The translations under genes and the position numbers were made by a program. Under the pieces are notes generated by a model, which saw only the letters and a list, made by a program, of their open reading frames with translations, was not told the DNA's origin and made no database searches. This document shows positions 25,986-33,325 of a stretch of DNA of 34,880 nt, in pieces. The stretch covers positions 1-34,880 of the forward strand of contig DDIU01000008.1 in the NCBI GenBank assembly GCA_002338655.1, read 5' to 3'. Every line of letters begins with the position of its first letter. Positions within the stretch are counted from its first letter, which is position 1. This DNA is from Flammeovirgaceae bacterium UBA1842. GTDB taxonomy: Bacteria > Bacteroidota > Bacteroidia > Cytophagales > Cyclobacteriaceae.

Positions 25986-26333
25986 TTATTCAATACCTTC
26001 ATTTTTCAAAATCTCTAAGAGGATTTTTTTGTTCTCAGGTAATTCTTCCTTTGCTATTTGCCAAAGTGAATGGTAATCAATGCCAAAATACTGGTGAGAA
26101 ATAATGTTTCTCAATCCATACATGTGCCTCCATGGCATTAATATGTATTTGGATTTAATTTCTGAAGGAATGTTTTTAGCTGCCTCTCCAATTACTTCAA
26201 AATTTCTAACGACAGCATCAGAAACAAGATAGTTTTCTGTGAAAGATTTGAAGTCATGACCCTCTAAGTATTCTTCAATCCTATTTATAGATTGGAGCAT
26301 GTCTTTTAGATAAAAATCAAATCTCCTCTTCAA
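25986..26333 (-). CDS. hepT: HepT-like ribonuclease toxin (DUF86)
   Basis: Toxin of the MntA-HepT type VII toxin-antitoxin family, a HEPN-domain RNase; in studied members the antitoxin AMPylates a tyrosine at the active site. The 115-residue length fits. The HEPN motif R-x4-H-x-Y is intact in RNIISHQYF (about residues 75-83), and VRNFEVIGEAAKNIP matches the family core. The start is TTG at 26333, chosen because KRRFDFYLKDMLQSI aligns with typical N-termini and because it lies 3 bp after mntA. The stop TAA touches the recG ATG. All key residues are present, so the toxin is probably active. Confidence 0.9.
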   Translation of the reverse strand: MKRRFDFYLKDMLQSINRIEEYLEGHDFKSFTENYLVSDAVVRNFEVIGEAAKNIPSEIKSKYILMPWRHMYGLRNIISHQYFGIDYHSLWQIAKEELPENKKILLEILKNEGIE

Positions 26334-26336
26334 TTT

Positions 26337-26630
26337 TTAATCAATAAATTTGGTCTGCTTTAATATTTGATCCCTTAACTCATGCCGAAGCGCTGAAGCC
26401 GATACTAGATCAACATTGACTTTTAATTCACTTTCCAATAACTCCTTTAAATCAAAAAATGACCACCCAAGTGGTTTTTCAAAATATACGATAATATCCA
26501 AATCAGAGGAACTTGTAAATGTATCATTGGCATAAGAACCAAAGTACCCTACTTTTTGAACAGAATAATCTTTAAAAAGAGTAGGTTTCAATTTACGTAA
26601 GGTGTCCTCAATACTTAAAGTGGTTATCAT
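26337..26630 (-). CDS. mntA: MntA-like minimal nucleotidyltransferase antitoxin
   Basis: A 97-residue minimal nucleotidyltransferase that pairs with HepT. The catalytic signature G-S-x10-D-x-D is intact in GSYANDTFTSSSDLDIIV (about residues 31-48), and a third carboxylate appears in VNVDLVS near 75. Characterised MntA proteins transfer AMP from ATP onto HepT and silence it. The gene starts with ATG at 26630, 23 bp after gldD's stop on the opposite side of the pair, and hepT begins 3 bp downstream. The antitoxin-first order is the usual one. Confidence 0.9.
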   Translation of the reverse strand: MITTLSIEDTLRKLKPTLFKDYSVQKVGYFGSYANDTFTSSSDLDIIVYFEKPLGWSFFDLKELLESELKVNVDLVSASALRHELRDQILKQTKFID

Positions 26631-26653
26631 AGGATAAAAATACCCAATTTATT

Positions 26654-27250
26654 TCATTTGAGATCATTCCATTGAAATGAATTCATCATGTGGACGATGT
26701 CGATTTTGACAAATTCAATGGCAGGTCTCAGCGAATCATTTTGGACAGTTGTATTGAAGTACAATGCCCCACGAAAGAAGTTTTTGGTAGAATCTGTAGT
26801 AAAAAATTGAAATTGACTAGGTACCTGACCATCCAGTTCGGCATAAACCACTGTTTTTCCCGAAGGCGTTTTTGTAATGCTTTCATCAATAGCATAGGCC
26901 TTTATCTGGTGTTTAGCAGTTAGAAAATAGGCATCGGCCAGGTATTCTTTCAATGAATCATCATTGCTGATTATTTTATAGGTTAGGTTGATGTCTGCTT
27001 TAAATTGAGGGTAGTAAATTTCAATCCAATAGCGTTCTGCCATCCAAGAGGAGTCCTTTAATATTTTGGCATGTTTTGAGTATTCAAAGCTATAGGGAAA
27101 ACTATCTGCCAATGCAATATATTCATGATCGGGAAGATCAAAACGGTTATAACCTTTGGGTTTGGGAAGATAGTCTGTTTCGCAAGCAAATAAAATGATT
27201 GCCATTATCAGCAATAAATAGCCCTTAACGATCTTCATTGCTCTCCTCAT
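26654..27250 (-). CDS. gldD: Gliding motility lipoprotein GldD
   Basis: A 198-residue lipoprotein required for gliding in Flavobacterium johnsoniae. The signal peptide ends in the lipobox ILFAC, with Cys23 as the lipidation site. The mature start with YLPKPKGYNRFDLP is characteristic of GldD, and the phrase YPQFKADINLTYK is also conserved in the family. It overlaps the end of gldE by 26 bp. An internal ATG at codon 5 (27238) gives a more standard signal peptide, MKIVKGYLL, and is an equally good start. Whether the organism glides cannot be told from these two genes alone. Confidence 0.93.
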   Translation of the reverse strand: MRRAMKIVKGYLLLIMAIILFACETDYLPKPKGYNRFDLPDHEYIALADSFPYSFEYSKHAKILKDSSWMAERYWIEIYYPQFKADINLTYKIISNDDSLKEYLADAYFLTAKHQIKAYAIDESITKTPSGKTVVYAELDGQVPSQFQFFTTDSTKNFFRGALYFNTTVQNDSLRPAIEFVKIDIVHMMNSFQWNDLK

Positions 27251-28580
27251 CTTCTGCTTTTATATAAACCCGTACTTTATTTATTTTTTTGGTATTTACA
27301 TCCACTGCTGTAAACACGAATTTGTCAAAATAAATCTTTTCCCCTTCAAGTGGTAATTTGGTATTTATTTCCAACAACAGTCCACCCAAAGATTCGCTTT
27401 CCCCTTTTATTTTTTCAAAAGTTGAGGGGTTTTCCTCAGTTATTTTACAAAAATCATTCAGTGTGGTTTTTCCTTCAAACAAATAAGTGTTTTCGTCTAT
27501 TTGATCATAAGGAATTTCTTCATCATCAAATTCATCATTGATCTCCCCTACGATCTCCTCAATAATATCTTCCATGGTAATCAAGCCCGAAGTACCTCCA
27601 TACTCGTCAACTACAATGGCCATATGCACCCGTTTTTCCTGAAAATCCCTCAAAAGCATATCAATTTTTTTTGTTTCTGGAACAAAAAACCCCTGTCTAA
27701 GTAAGATCTTCCAATCAAAGTCTTCTCCTTTATCTATATAAGGCAGTAAATCCTTGATATACAGTATTCCATCAATTTTATCGATGGTTTCTGTATAGGC
27801 AGGTACACGCGAAAATCCAGACTTGTTTACTTCAGCTATCAATTCGTGGAAATTGGTCTCGGTATCAAAAGCAGTAACATCCATTCTGGATTTCATTACC
27901 TGCTTTACGGTGAGCGTTCCAAAATTTACTATCCCTTTCAATATATCCTTTTCCTCATCGGTGGTATCTTCGTTGCCCGTGGTAAGTTCAAGGGCCTGAT
28001 GTAGCTCTTCGACTGATATATCATAGCCTTTTTTCTGAAATCTACTTTCAATTATGTTGCTGAGGTTTAAAAGCACATAGGACAATGGCTTAAAAACTGT
28101 CTGTAAAATTTTCAACATTGGCGTTGTAAACCGTGCAAAACTCAGATTGTTGGGGGTTGCATACACTTTAGGCAATACCTCACCAAAAAACAAAATGGTC
28201 ATGGTCACTACTCCCGTAAGTACTATAATAGTTGTGCCTTCGGTACTTTTTGTACCCATGATTTCCCATGTTATAAAAGTAGCTAATGTTACGATGGCCA
28301 CATTCACGAAATTATTCATGATAAGTATTGTGGCCAATAATATTTTAGGCCTTCTTATTAGCTCTACCAATTTACGGTCGGTTGGGCTATCACTTTCCTT
28401 ACAATGGGCAATATCCTTGATACTAAGGGAAAAGAAGGCAACTTCTGAACCGCTAACAAGTGCTGATACTACTAGTAAAAGCAATATAAATAATGCGCTA
28501 ACTAAAAAGAAAAGCGACTGTCCTGACAATAAGGCTTCTAGTAATAATTGACTGGGAGGTTCGTCTATGGGTGTTTCCAA
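27225..28580 (-). CDS. gldE: Gliding-motility-associated CNNM/CBS membrane protein GldE
   Basis: A 451-residue protein of the HlyC/CorC (CNNM) family. The DUF21 transmembrane domain (about 20-200) includes SGSEVAFFSLS and ends near SNIIESRFQ. Two CBS domains (about 220-345) include VKQVMKSRMDVTAFD and VDEYGGTSGLITMEDIIEEIVGEI. The C-terminal transporter-associated domain (about 360-440) ends the protein. Its pairing with gldD identifies it as GldE. The start is TTG at 28580; the next internal methionine would remove the first membrane helix, so TTG is preferred. It lies 21 bp after ssb and overlaps gldD, giving an ssb-gldE-gldD operon as known in other Bacteroidota. Confidence 0.93.
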   Translation of the reverse strand: METPIDEPPSQLLLEALLSGQSLFFLVSALFILLLLVVSALVSGSEVAFFSLSIKDIAHCKESDSPTDRKLVELIRRPKILLATILIMNNFVNVAIVTLATFITWEIMGTKSTEGTTIIVLTGVVTMTILFFGEVLPKVYATPNNLSFARFTTPMLKILQTVFKPLSYVLLNLSNIIESRFQKKGYDISVEELHQALELTTGNEDTTDEEKDILKGIVNFGTLTVKQVMKSRMDVTAFDTETNFHELIAEVNKSGFSRVPAYTETIDKIDGILYIKDLLPYIDKGEDFDWKILLRQGFFVPETKKIDMLLRDFQEKRVHMAIVVDEYGGTSGLITMEDIIEEIVGEINDEFDDEEIPYDQIDENTYLFEGKTTLNDFCKITEENPSTFEKIKGESESLGGLLLEINTKLPLEGEKIYFDKFVFTAVDVNTKKINKVRVYIKAEDEESNEDR

Positions 28581-28601
28581 TATATTGGTTTTAGTACAAC
28601 T

Positions 28602-29057
28602 TTAGAAGGGTAAATCATCTGATTCATCTTCTAGTGCAATATCTCCAGCCGGAGTAGAGGCAGTATTTTGTTGCTGTGGTGCTGAGGATGTTGATGCCGA
28701 GGCAGCAGCTCCCCCTTCAGAACTTCCTTTGGGGCTAAGCATGGTCATGTTATCACCTACAATTTCAGTGGTATAACGTGTCACTCCATCTTTTTCCCAC
28801 GAACGTGTTCTCATCTTACCTTCGATATAAACCATCTCACCTTTTCTGAGATATTTTTCAGCTACTTCCGCAAGACCTCTCCATAGCACTACATTGTGCC
28901 ATTCGGTTTGTTCTTTACGTTCACCTGTATTTCTATCCTTATAGGTTTCTGAGGTAGCAACAGGGAAATTGGCAACAGCAGCACCATTCTCCAAATGTCT
29001 TACTTCGGGGTCTTTCCCCAATCTTCCAACTATAATTGCTTTATTTACTCCAGACAT
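28602..29057 (-). CDS. ssb: Single-stranded DNA-binding protein
   Basis: Binds and protects single-stranded DNA during replication and repair. The OB-fold occupies residues 1-108, from VNKAIIVGRLGKDPEVR through TEWHNVVLWRGLAEVAEKYLRKG to TEIVGDNM. A low-complexity Ala/Ser/Gln linker follows (about 115-138), and the conserved acidic interaction tip ends in DDLPF, the docking peptide for partners such as RecG, RecJ and MutY-pathway enzymes, some encoded nearby. The 151-residue size is standard. It is located between mutY and gldE. Confidence 0.97.
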   Translation of the reverse strand: MSGVNKAIIVGRLGKDPEVRHLENGAAVANFPVATSETYKDRNTGERKEQTEWHNVVLWRGLAEVAEKYLRKGEMVYIEGKMRTRSWEKDGVTRYTTEIVGDNMTMLSPKGSSEGGAAASASTSSAPQQQNTASTPAGDIALEDESDDLPF

Positions 29058-29109
29058 GATAAAAACATTTTAATTCAGTACAAAGTTAGATAATCTTTCC
29101 TAAAACTAG

Positions 29110-30225
29110 CTAAAAAAAGCTGTCCTTCAAATAGGCGGATATGAGCACAGGCTTAGGTAATTCAATCAACTCCTGTGCATTATATAGCGCTAGCCCTTCT
29201 CTAACAAAGTCAGTTTCTTTAGGCATTTGATGTAAATGAACTGTATAAAATTTTGCTATTATGTGCTGATGTGTGAGGATATGTTTATATGGTTTGCTCT
29301 CCTCTATGTGATCGGAGTAAGTTTCCAACCGCTTTAAAATTGGGTCGTCCAATAGGTCATTAAATTCAAGTTGTTCATTGCGTTCTATCAGATAAAAATC
29401 AAAAAGACCCCGCCATATTCCACTGCCTTTTCGTTCTTTCATCATCAATGAGTTGTTATAACTGATGCATACATAATAGAAAAATCGCTGCCTTACTTTA
29501 ACCTTTTTTGACTTTACAGGTAGGTTGTCTTGCTGCTGATTGATTCTGGCATAGCATTCCACGCCCATTGGGCAGTTTCCACAGTCGGGGTTTTTAGGCG
29601 TACAATGAACCGCCCCAAATTCCATGACACTCTGATTAAAAATATCCGGTCGGTCATGAGGTATTAATTTATTGGCCTTTCCATAAAACAGCTTTTGCCC
29701 CTTATTAGACCCAATATCGTCATGAATGCCAAATACCCTGGAAAGGACTCTAAAAACATTTCCATCTACTACCGCCACTTGCTCTCCATTGGCAATTGAA
29801 GAAATGGCCGCTGCCGTATATGGCCCGATGCCCGGTAGTTTTAGCAACTTTAATGAGGTATCTGGGAACCTACCTCCCATATCCGTTGAAATTATTTTTG
29901 CGGTCTTATGTAAGTTTCTAGCCCTAGAGTAATATCCTAAGCCCTGCCACGCTCTTAGTACCTCACGTTCATCGGCTTTTGCCAAATGATGTACGGTGGG
30001 GAATAATTCCAAAAACCGCTCATAGTAAGGAAGTCCCTGATTTACCCTTGTTTGCTGCAGTATGACCTCAGAAAGCCAAATATGGTAGGGGTTTTTGGTG
30101 TTGCGCCATGGAAGATCCCTTTTATTTTGGCTATACCACAACATTATTCTCTCCGAAAACGATGTTTTTACTGAGCTGGATTCTTCGAATTTCACGTGTT
30201 TATTACATTGTGAGTTTTTTTTCAA
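29110..30225 (-). CDS. mutY: A/G-specific adenine DNA glycosylase MutY
   Basis: Removes adenine mispaired with 8-oxoguanine in the GO repair system. The HhH-GPD domain has WLSEVILQQTRV (catalytic Glu) and LPGIGPYTAAAISSIA, then VDGNVFRVLSR with the catalytic Asp. The [4Fe-4S] cluster loop is C-x6-C-x2-C-x5-C in CTPKNPDCGNCPMGVEC (about 205-221). The C-terminal NUDIX-like domain (about 245-371) reads 8-oxoG. The start is uncertain: 30225 is TTG, GTG at codon 11 (30195) or ATG at codon 28 (30144) are alternatives; homologues begin about ten residues before LWYSQ, favouring 30195. The HU gene is divergent upstream. Confidence 0.94.
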   Translation of the reverse strand: MKKNSQCNKHVKFEESSSVKTSFSERIMLWYSQNKRDLPWRNTKNPYHIWLSEVILQQTRVNQGLPYYERFLELFPTVHHLAKADEREVLRAWQGLGYYSRARNLHKTAKIISTDMGGRFPDTSLKLLKLPGIGPYTAAAISSIANGEQVAVVDGNVFRVLSRVFGIHDDIGSNKGQKLFYGKANKLIPHDRPDIFNQSVMEFGAVHCTPKNPDCGNCPMGVECYARINQQQDNLPVKSKKVKVRQRFFYYVCISYNNSLMMKERKGSGIWRGLFDFYLIERNEQLEFNDLLDDPILKRLETYSDHIEESKPYKHILTHQHIIAKFYTVHLHQMPKETDFVREGLALYNAQELIELPKPVLISAYLKDSFF

Positions 30226-30254
30226 ATATTATTTTTAATTGCGTTTTAGCGAGG

Positions 30255-30262
30255 TAAATTTG
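30255..30262 (+). promoter_or_regulatory. Candidate -7 box of the HU gene
   Basis: TAAATTTG matches TAnnTTTG exactly in the 99-bp divergent region between mutY and the HU gene. It predicts a leader of about 55 nt. The closest upstream TTG (30239-30241) is closer than usual spacing, so the -33 element is not settled. Confidence 0.45.
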
Positions 30263-30324
30263 CTCATTAACAAGTAGTTAGAAAAAGAATCATCAGAATT
30301 TTAGCTTAATTAAATAACAAATAA

Positions 30325-30627
30325 GTGACTAAAGCAGACGTAATATCAGAAATAGCGGAGAAAACGGGAATCCCAAAGGAAGATGTATCAATTACTGTTG
30401 AAGCTTTTTTCAACATTGTAAAAGGATCCATGGCAGATGGTAGCAATATTTACGTACGTGGATTTGGCAGTTTCGTTAATAAAAAACGAAAAAAGAAAAT
30501 TGCCAGAAATATATCAAAAAATACTGCCATTGTCATTGACGAGCACTTTATCCCGAGCTTCAAGCCTTCAAAGGTGTTCATTGATAAAATTAAAAGGAGC
30601 TCAAAAGTAAAAGAGCTCAATACTTAA
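30325..30627 (+). CDS. HU/IHF-family DNA-binding protein
   Basis: A 100-residue nucleoid-associated protein. The helical N-terminus ADVISEIAEKTGIPKEDV and the beta-arm region GSNIYVRGFGSFVNKKRKKKIARNISKNT are typical of HU/IHF dimers that bend DNA. The usual proline at the arm tip is not obvious. The C-terminus PSFKPSKVFIDKIK is canonical. The start is GTG at 30325; TKADVISEIA directly after it matches the family N-terminus. It is divergent from mutY and followed 62 bp later by a TPR gene. Confidence 0.95.
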   Translation: MTKADVISEIAEKTGIPKEDVSITVEAFFNIVKGSMADGSNIYVRGFGSFVNKKRKKKIARNISKNTAIVIDEHFIPSFKPSKVFIDKIKRSSKVKELNT

Positions 30628-30648
30628 AGAGCCGCTTCCTTTTAATTA

Positions 30649-30656
30649 TAACTTTG
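30649..30656 (+). promoter_or_regulatory. Candidate -7 box of the membrane-anchored TPR gene
   Basis: TAACTTTG matches TAnnTTTG, 33 bp before the ATG at 30690. No clear -33 element. It suggests that the TPR gene can be transcribed separately from HU. Confidence 0.4.
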
Positions 30657-30689
30657 ATCCTTGATCTTTGCATACTTTAAACCAGAGAT

Positions 30690-31508
30690 ATGCTTAAGAA
30701 TAGGATCATTTTACTTGTAAGTGCAATTGTACTTGTGGCTATTATTTTTAGCCTCCCCCGTGTTGTTGTTGATAACGACCCCAAAAAGATGGATGAGTCT
30801 GAAGCGGGGCGAAATCATGATGAAGTTCCAGATGCCCATTTGGAGACACTCGACCCCTCTGGTGTAGAAAAAGCCAATACTTTAAAGGAAAATTTACGGG
30901 GTGCAGAAAATGTTGAAAAAAGTATTATCTTTGCAGACTCTTTGGCCAAACTGTATCTAAGTGTTAATAAATACGACAGTGCGGCAAAGTTCATTGAAAT
31001 TATTGCTGAGAAAGTGCCAAGTGAAACCAATTGGTTCAGAGCAGGAAGTGCCTACTATGATGCCTATGGATTTGCTATGGACGATGCAAAGCAGGAAGAA
31101 TTGGGCAAGAAAGCCAGGTTTTATTTCGAAAAGGTTTTGGAACAATCACCCAAAAACCTTGATGCGAAAAACAAATTGGCCATGACTTACCTGACAACAT
31201 CCAACCCCATGCAAGGGATTATGATGTTGAGGGAAATTCTCGAAAGTGATCCAAATAACGAACAGGCTATGTTCAACTTGGGTATGCTTTCCATGCAATC
31301 GGGTCAGTATGATAAAGCTGTTGAGAGGTTTAAAAAGCTCACAGAGTTATATCCCAATAATACCCAGGCGCAATTCTTTCTTGGTGTTTCGTATAAAGAA
31401 ACCGGCAATAAAGAAAAGGCTAAAGAGCAATTTGAATTAGTGAAAACATTGGATAGTGATCCGTCAGTACAAGCTACTGCAGATTCTTATCTAAAAGAAA
31501 TAGAGTAA
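30690..31508 (+). CDS. Membrane-anchored tetratricopeptide repeat protein
   Basis: A 272-residue protein. Residues 4-26 form a hydrophobic N-terminal anchor or signal (NRIILLVSAIVLVAIIFSL) without a lipobox. An acidic spacer follows, then TPR units from about residue 85 onward: AAKFIEIIAEKVPSE, ARFYFEKVLEQSPKNLDAK, GIMMLREILESDPNNEQAMFNLGML, and AVERFKKLTELYPNNTQAQFFLGVSYKETGN. It probably scaffolds periplasmic complexes; partners are unknown. It lies between HU and the basic-peptide gene in an HU-TPR-peptide-rng order. Confidence 0.88.
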   Translation: MLKNRIILLVSAIVLVAIIFSLPRVVVDNDPKKMDESEAGRNHDEVPDAHLETLDPSGVEKANTLKENLRGAENVEKSIIFADSLAKLYLSVNKYDSAAKFIEIIAEKVPSETNWFRAGSAYYDAYGFAMDDAKQEELGKKARFYFEKVLEQSPKNLDAKNKLAMTYLTTSNPMQGIMMLREILESDPNNEQAMFNLGMLSMQSGQYDKAVERFKKLTELYPNNTQAQFFLGVSYKETGNKEKAKEQFELVKTLDSDPSVQATADSYLKEIE

Positions 31509-31526
31509 ATAAAATATTGTTAAACC

Positions 31527-31542
31527 TCCGCCAGCTGGCGGA
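31527..31542. repeat. Perfect 16-bp palindrome
   Basis: TCCGCCAGCTGGCGGA is a perfect inverted repeat without spacer. It is G+C-rich in an AT-rich intergenic setting and resembles short dispersed palindromes common in Bacteroidota. It lies 16 bp upstream of the basic-peptide start. Confidence 0.7.
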
Positions 31543-31558
31543 TTAAAAATCAAAAATT

Positions 31559-31648
31559 ATGCCTTGCGGTAAAAAAAGAAAAAGACATAAGATTGCCACT
31601 CATAAGAGAAAGAAAAGACTTAGAAAGAATAGGCACAAGAAGAAATAA
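31559..31648 (+). CDS. 29-residue highly basic peptide, COX24/AURKAIP1-like (probable ribosomal protein)
   Basis: A tiny ORF from ATG at 31559 to TAA at 31646-31648. The product is 29 residues, of which 20 are Lys, Arg or His (KKRKRH, HKRKKRLRKNRHKKK). The composition and the KRKKRLRKxRHKKK helix resemble the COX24/AURKAIP1 C-terminal domain found in mitochondrial mS38 and mycobacterial bS22, and the eL41-type intersubunit peptide. Such peptides sit at the ribosomal subunit interface. Related small ORFs next to rng are recalled from other Bacteroidota. It has its own downstream terminator and lies 67 bp before rng. Function is inferred, not shown. Confidence 0.8.
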   Translation: MPCGKKRKRHKIATHKRKKRLRKNRHKKK

Positions 31649-31651
31649 TCT

Positions 31652-31679
31652 AATGCCCCTATAGTGATATAGGGGCATT
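31652..31679 (+). terminator. Perfect hairpin after the basic-peptide gene
   Basis: AATGCCCCTATA at 31652-31663 pairs perfectly with TATAGGGGCATT at 31668-31679 around a GTGA loop, four bases after the stop codon. The following sequence is only moderately T-rich (a T6 run lies at 31692-31697), so it may act as terminator, processing barrier or 3' stabiliser. Confidence 0.7.
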
Positions 31680-31715
31680 CTATCACATCCATTTTTTAAT
31701 TTAAACCAAATTATT

Positions 31716-33269
31716 TTGAGTAACGAATTAATAATTAATTCAACTCAAAACGGATGTCGCATAGCCCTTTTAAAAGATAAAAATCTTGTTGAATTCCATC
31801 ATGAAGAAGATGGAAATAAATTTACTGTTGGAGATATATACCTTGGCACTGTACGAAAAGTTGTTCAAGGACTGAATGCTGCTTTCATTGACATTGGATA
31901 TGAAAAAGATGCATTCCTGCACTATCTTGATCTTGGACCAAAATATAATACCCTCCAAGACTATACCAAGAGAACGCTTAATAAAAACAACGCTTCCGGT
32001 AAATTAGATAAACTCAACATCAAACCTGATATTGACAAGCATGGAAAGATTACTGATGTACTTTCCAAAAATCAACAATTGCTTGTTCAGGTTGTAAAAG
32101 AACCTATTTCAACAAAAGGGCCTCGACTTTCATGTGAGTTGTCAATTCCTGGCAGATACCTGGTACTGGTTCCATTCTCGAACGCAGTAAACGTATCAAA
32201 AAAAATTACAAGTAATGAAGAGCGTAAAAGGCTGCTTCGGCTGGTATCCTCTATTAAACCTCAAAACTTTGGGGTGATCATCCGTACGGTAGCGGAAGGA
32301 AAAGAGGTTAAAGAACTTGATGCTGACCTTAGAAATGTGGTTAGTATTTGGCATCAGGGAATGGAAACCCTCAAATCTGCCAAACCCAAAGACCGGGTGA
32401 TCGGGGAAATGGGAAAAGCATCTACCATTCTCAGAGATGTTCTCAACGAATCTTTTGATAATATTCATATCGATGATCAGGCAATCTATGATGAGGTGAA
32501 AACCTATATTCATAAAATTGCGCCAGACAAAGAAAAAATTGTAAAGCTCTTTAGCGGCAAAGCCAAAATATTTGAGGTTTTTGGCGTTGAAAAACAGATA
32601 AAAACGGCTTTTGGCCAATCTGTAAGTATCAAAGGAGGTGGGTACCTAATCATTGAGCACACCGAGGCATTACACGTAATTGACGTTAATAGCGGTAATA
32701 AATCCAATAAGGAGGATGGACAGGAGGCTACAGCCCTTTCTGTAAACATTGAGGCTGCTAAGGAAATTGCACGTCAGTTAAGACTGCGTGACATGGGTGG
32801 TATTATTGTGGTCGACTTCATTGATATGAAGAAGATGGATCATAGGAAAATGATCTACAAAGTGATGAAGGATGAGATGGCGCCTGACCGATCGAAATTT
32901 ACGGTTTTGCCGTTGTCTAAATTCGGTTTGATGCAGATTACCCGCCAGCGGGTAAGACCAGAGATGAACATCACCACTAAGGAACTTTGTCCTACCTGTA
33001 ACGGGACAGGCAAGATCAATGCCTCCATTGTGATCTCAGACCAGATCGATAGAAATGTAGATCATCTGATGACTACCCAGAATGAAAAAGATATAGTGGT
33101 GGTACTTCACCCTTTCATTTATGCGTATTATACAGCAGGTACCTTCTCAAGAAGAATGAAATGGTATTTCAAATACTTTAAGTGGATCAAGTTAATCGAA
33201 GACTCCTCCATGGCAGTTACAGAATTCAAAATTCTGAACAAGTTTGGCGAAGAGATAGAACTTCAATAA
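31716..33269 (+). CDS. rng: Ribonuclease G/E family endoribonuclease
   Basis: A 517-residue member of the Rne/Rng family that cleaves single-stranded RNA, active in rRNA maturation and mRNA decay. The S1 RNA-binding domain (about 38-130) includes VGDIYLGTVRKVVQGLNAAFIDIG. The catalytic core has the DNase I-like stretch LHVIDVNSG and GGIIVVDFIDM with metal-binding Asp residues, followed by the Zn-link CPTCNGTG (about 425-432). It lacks the long scaffold tail of RNase E. The start is TTG at 31716, because SNELIINSTQNGCRIALL matches the usual N-terminus. An intrinsic terminator follows. Confidence 0.96.
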   Translation: MSNELIINSTQNGCRIALLKDKNLVEFHHEEDGNKFTVGDIYLGTVRKVVQGLNAAFIDIGYEKDAFLHYLDLGPKYNTLQDYTKRTLNKNNASGKLDKLNIKPDIDKHGKITDVLSKNQQLLVQVVKEPISTKGPRLSCELSIPGRYLVLVPFSNAVNVSKKITSNEERKRLLRLVSSIKPQNFGVIIRTVAEGKEVKELDADLRNVVSIWHQGMETLKSAKPKDRVIGEMGKASTILRDVLNESFDNIHIDDQAIYDEVKTYIHKIAPDKEKIVKLFSGKAKIFEVFGVEKQIKTAFGQSVSIKGGGYLIIEHTEALHVIDVNSGNKSNKEDGQEATALSVNIEAAKEIARQLRLRDMGGIIVVDFIDMKKMDHRKMIYKVMKDEMAPDRSKFTVLPLSKFGLMQITRQRVRPEMNITTKELCPTCNGTGKINASIVISDQIDRNVDHLMTTQNEKDIVVVLHPFIYAYYTAGTFSRRMKWYFKYFKWIKLIEDSSMAVTEFKILNKFGEEIELQ

Positions 33270-33273
33270 AACT

Positions 33274-33304
33274 AAACCCTCATAGAAATGTGAGGGTTTT
33301 TTTT
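33274..33304 (+). terminator. Intrinsic terminator of rng
   Basis: AAACCCTCA at 33274-33282 pairs with TGAGGGTTT at 33291-33299, followed by a run of T residues to 33304. It begins five bases after the rng stop and lies between rng and the convergent TPR gene. Confidence 0.92.
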
Positions 33305-33325
33305 ATTCTACATATGCTCGCATCA

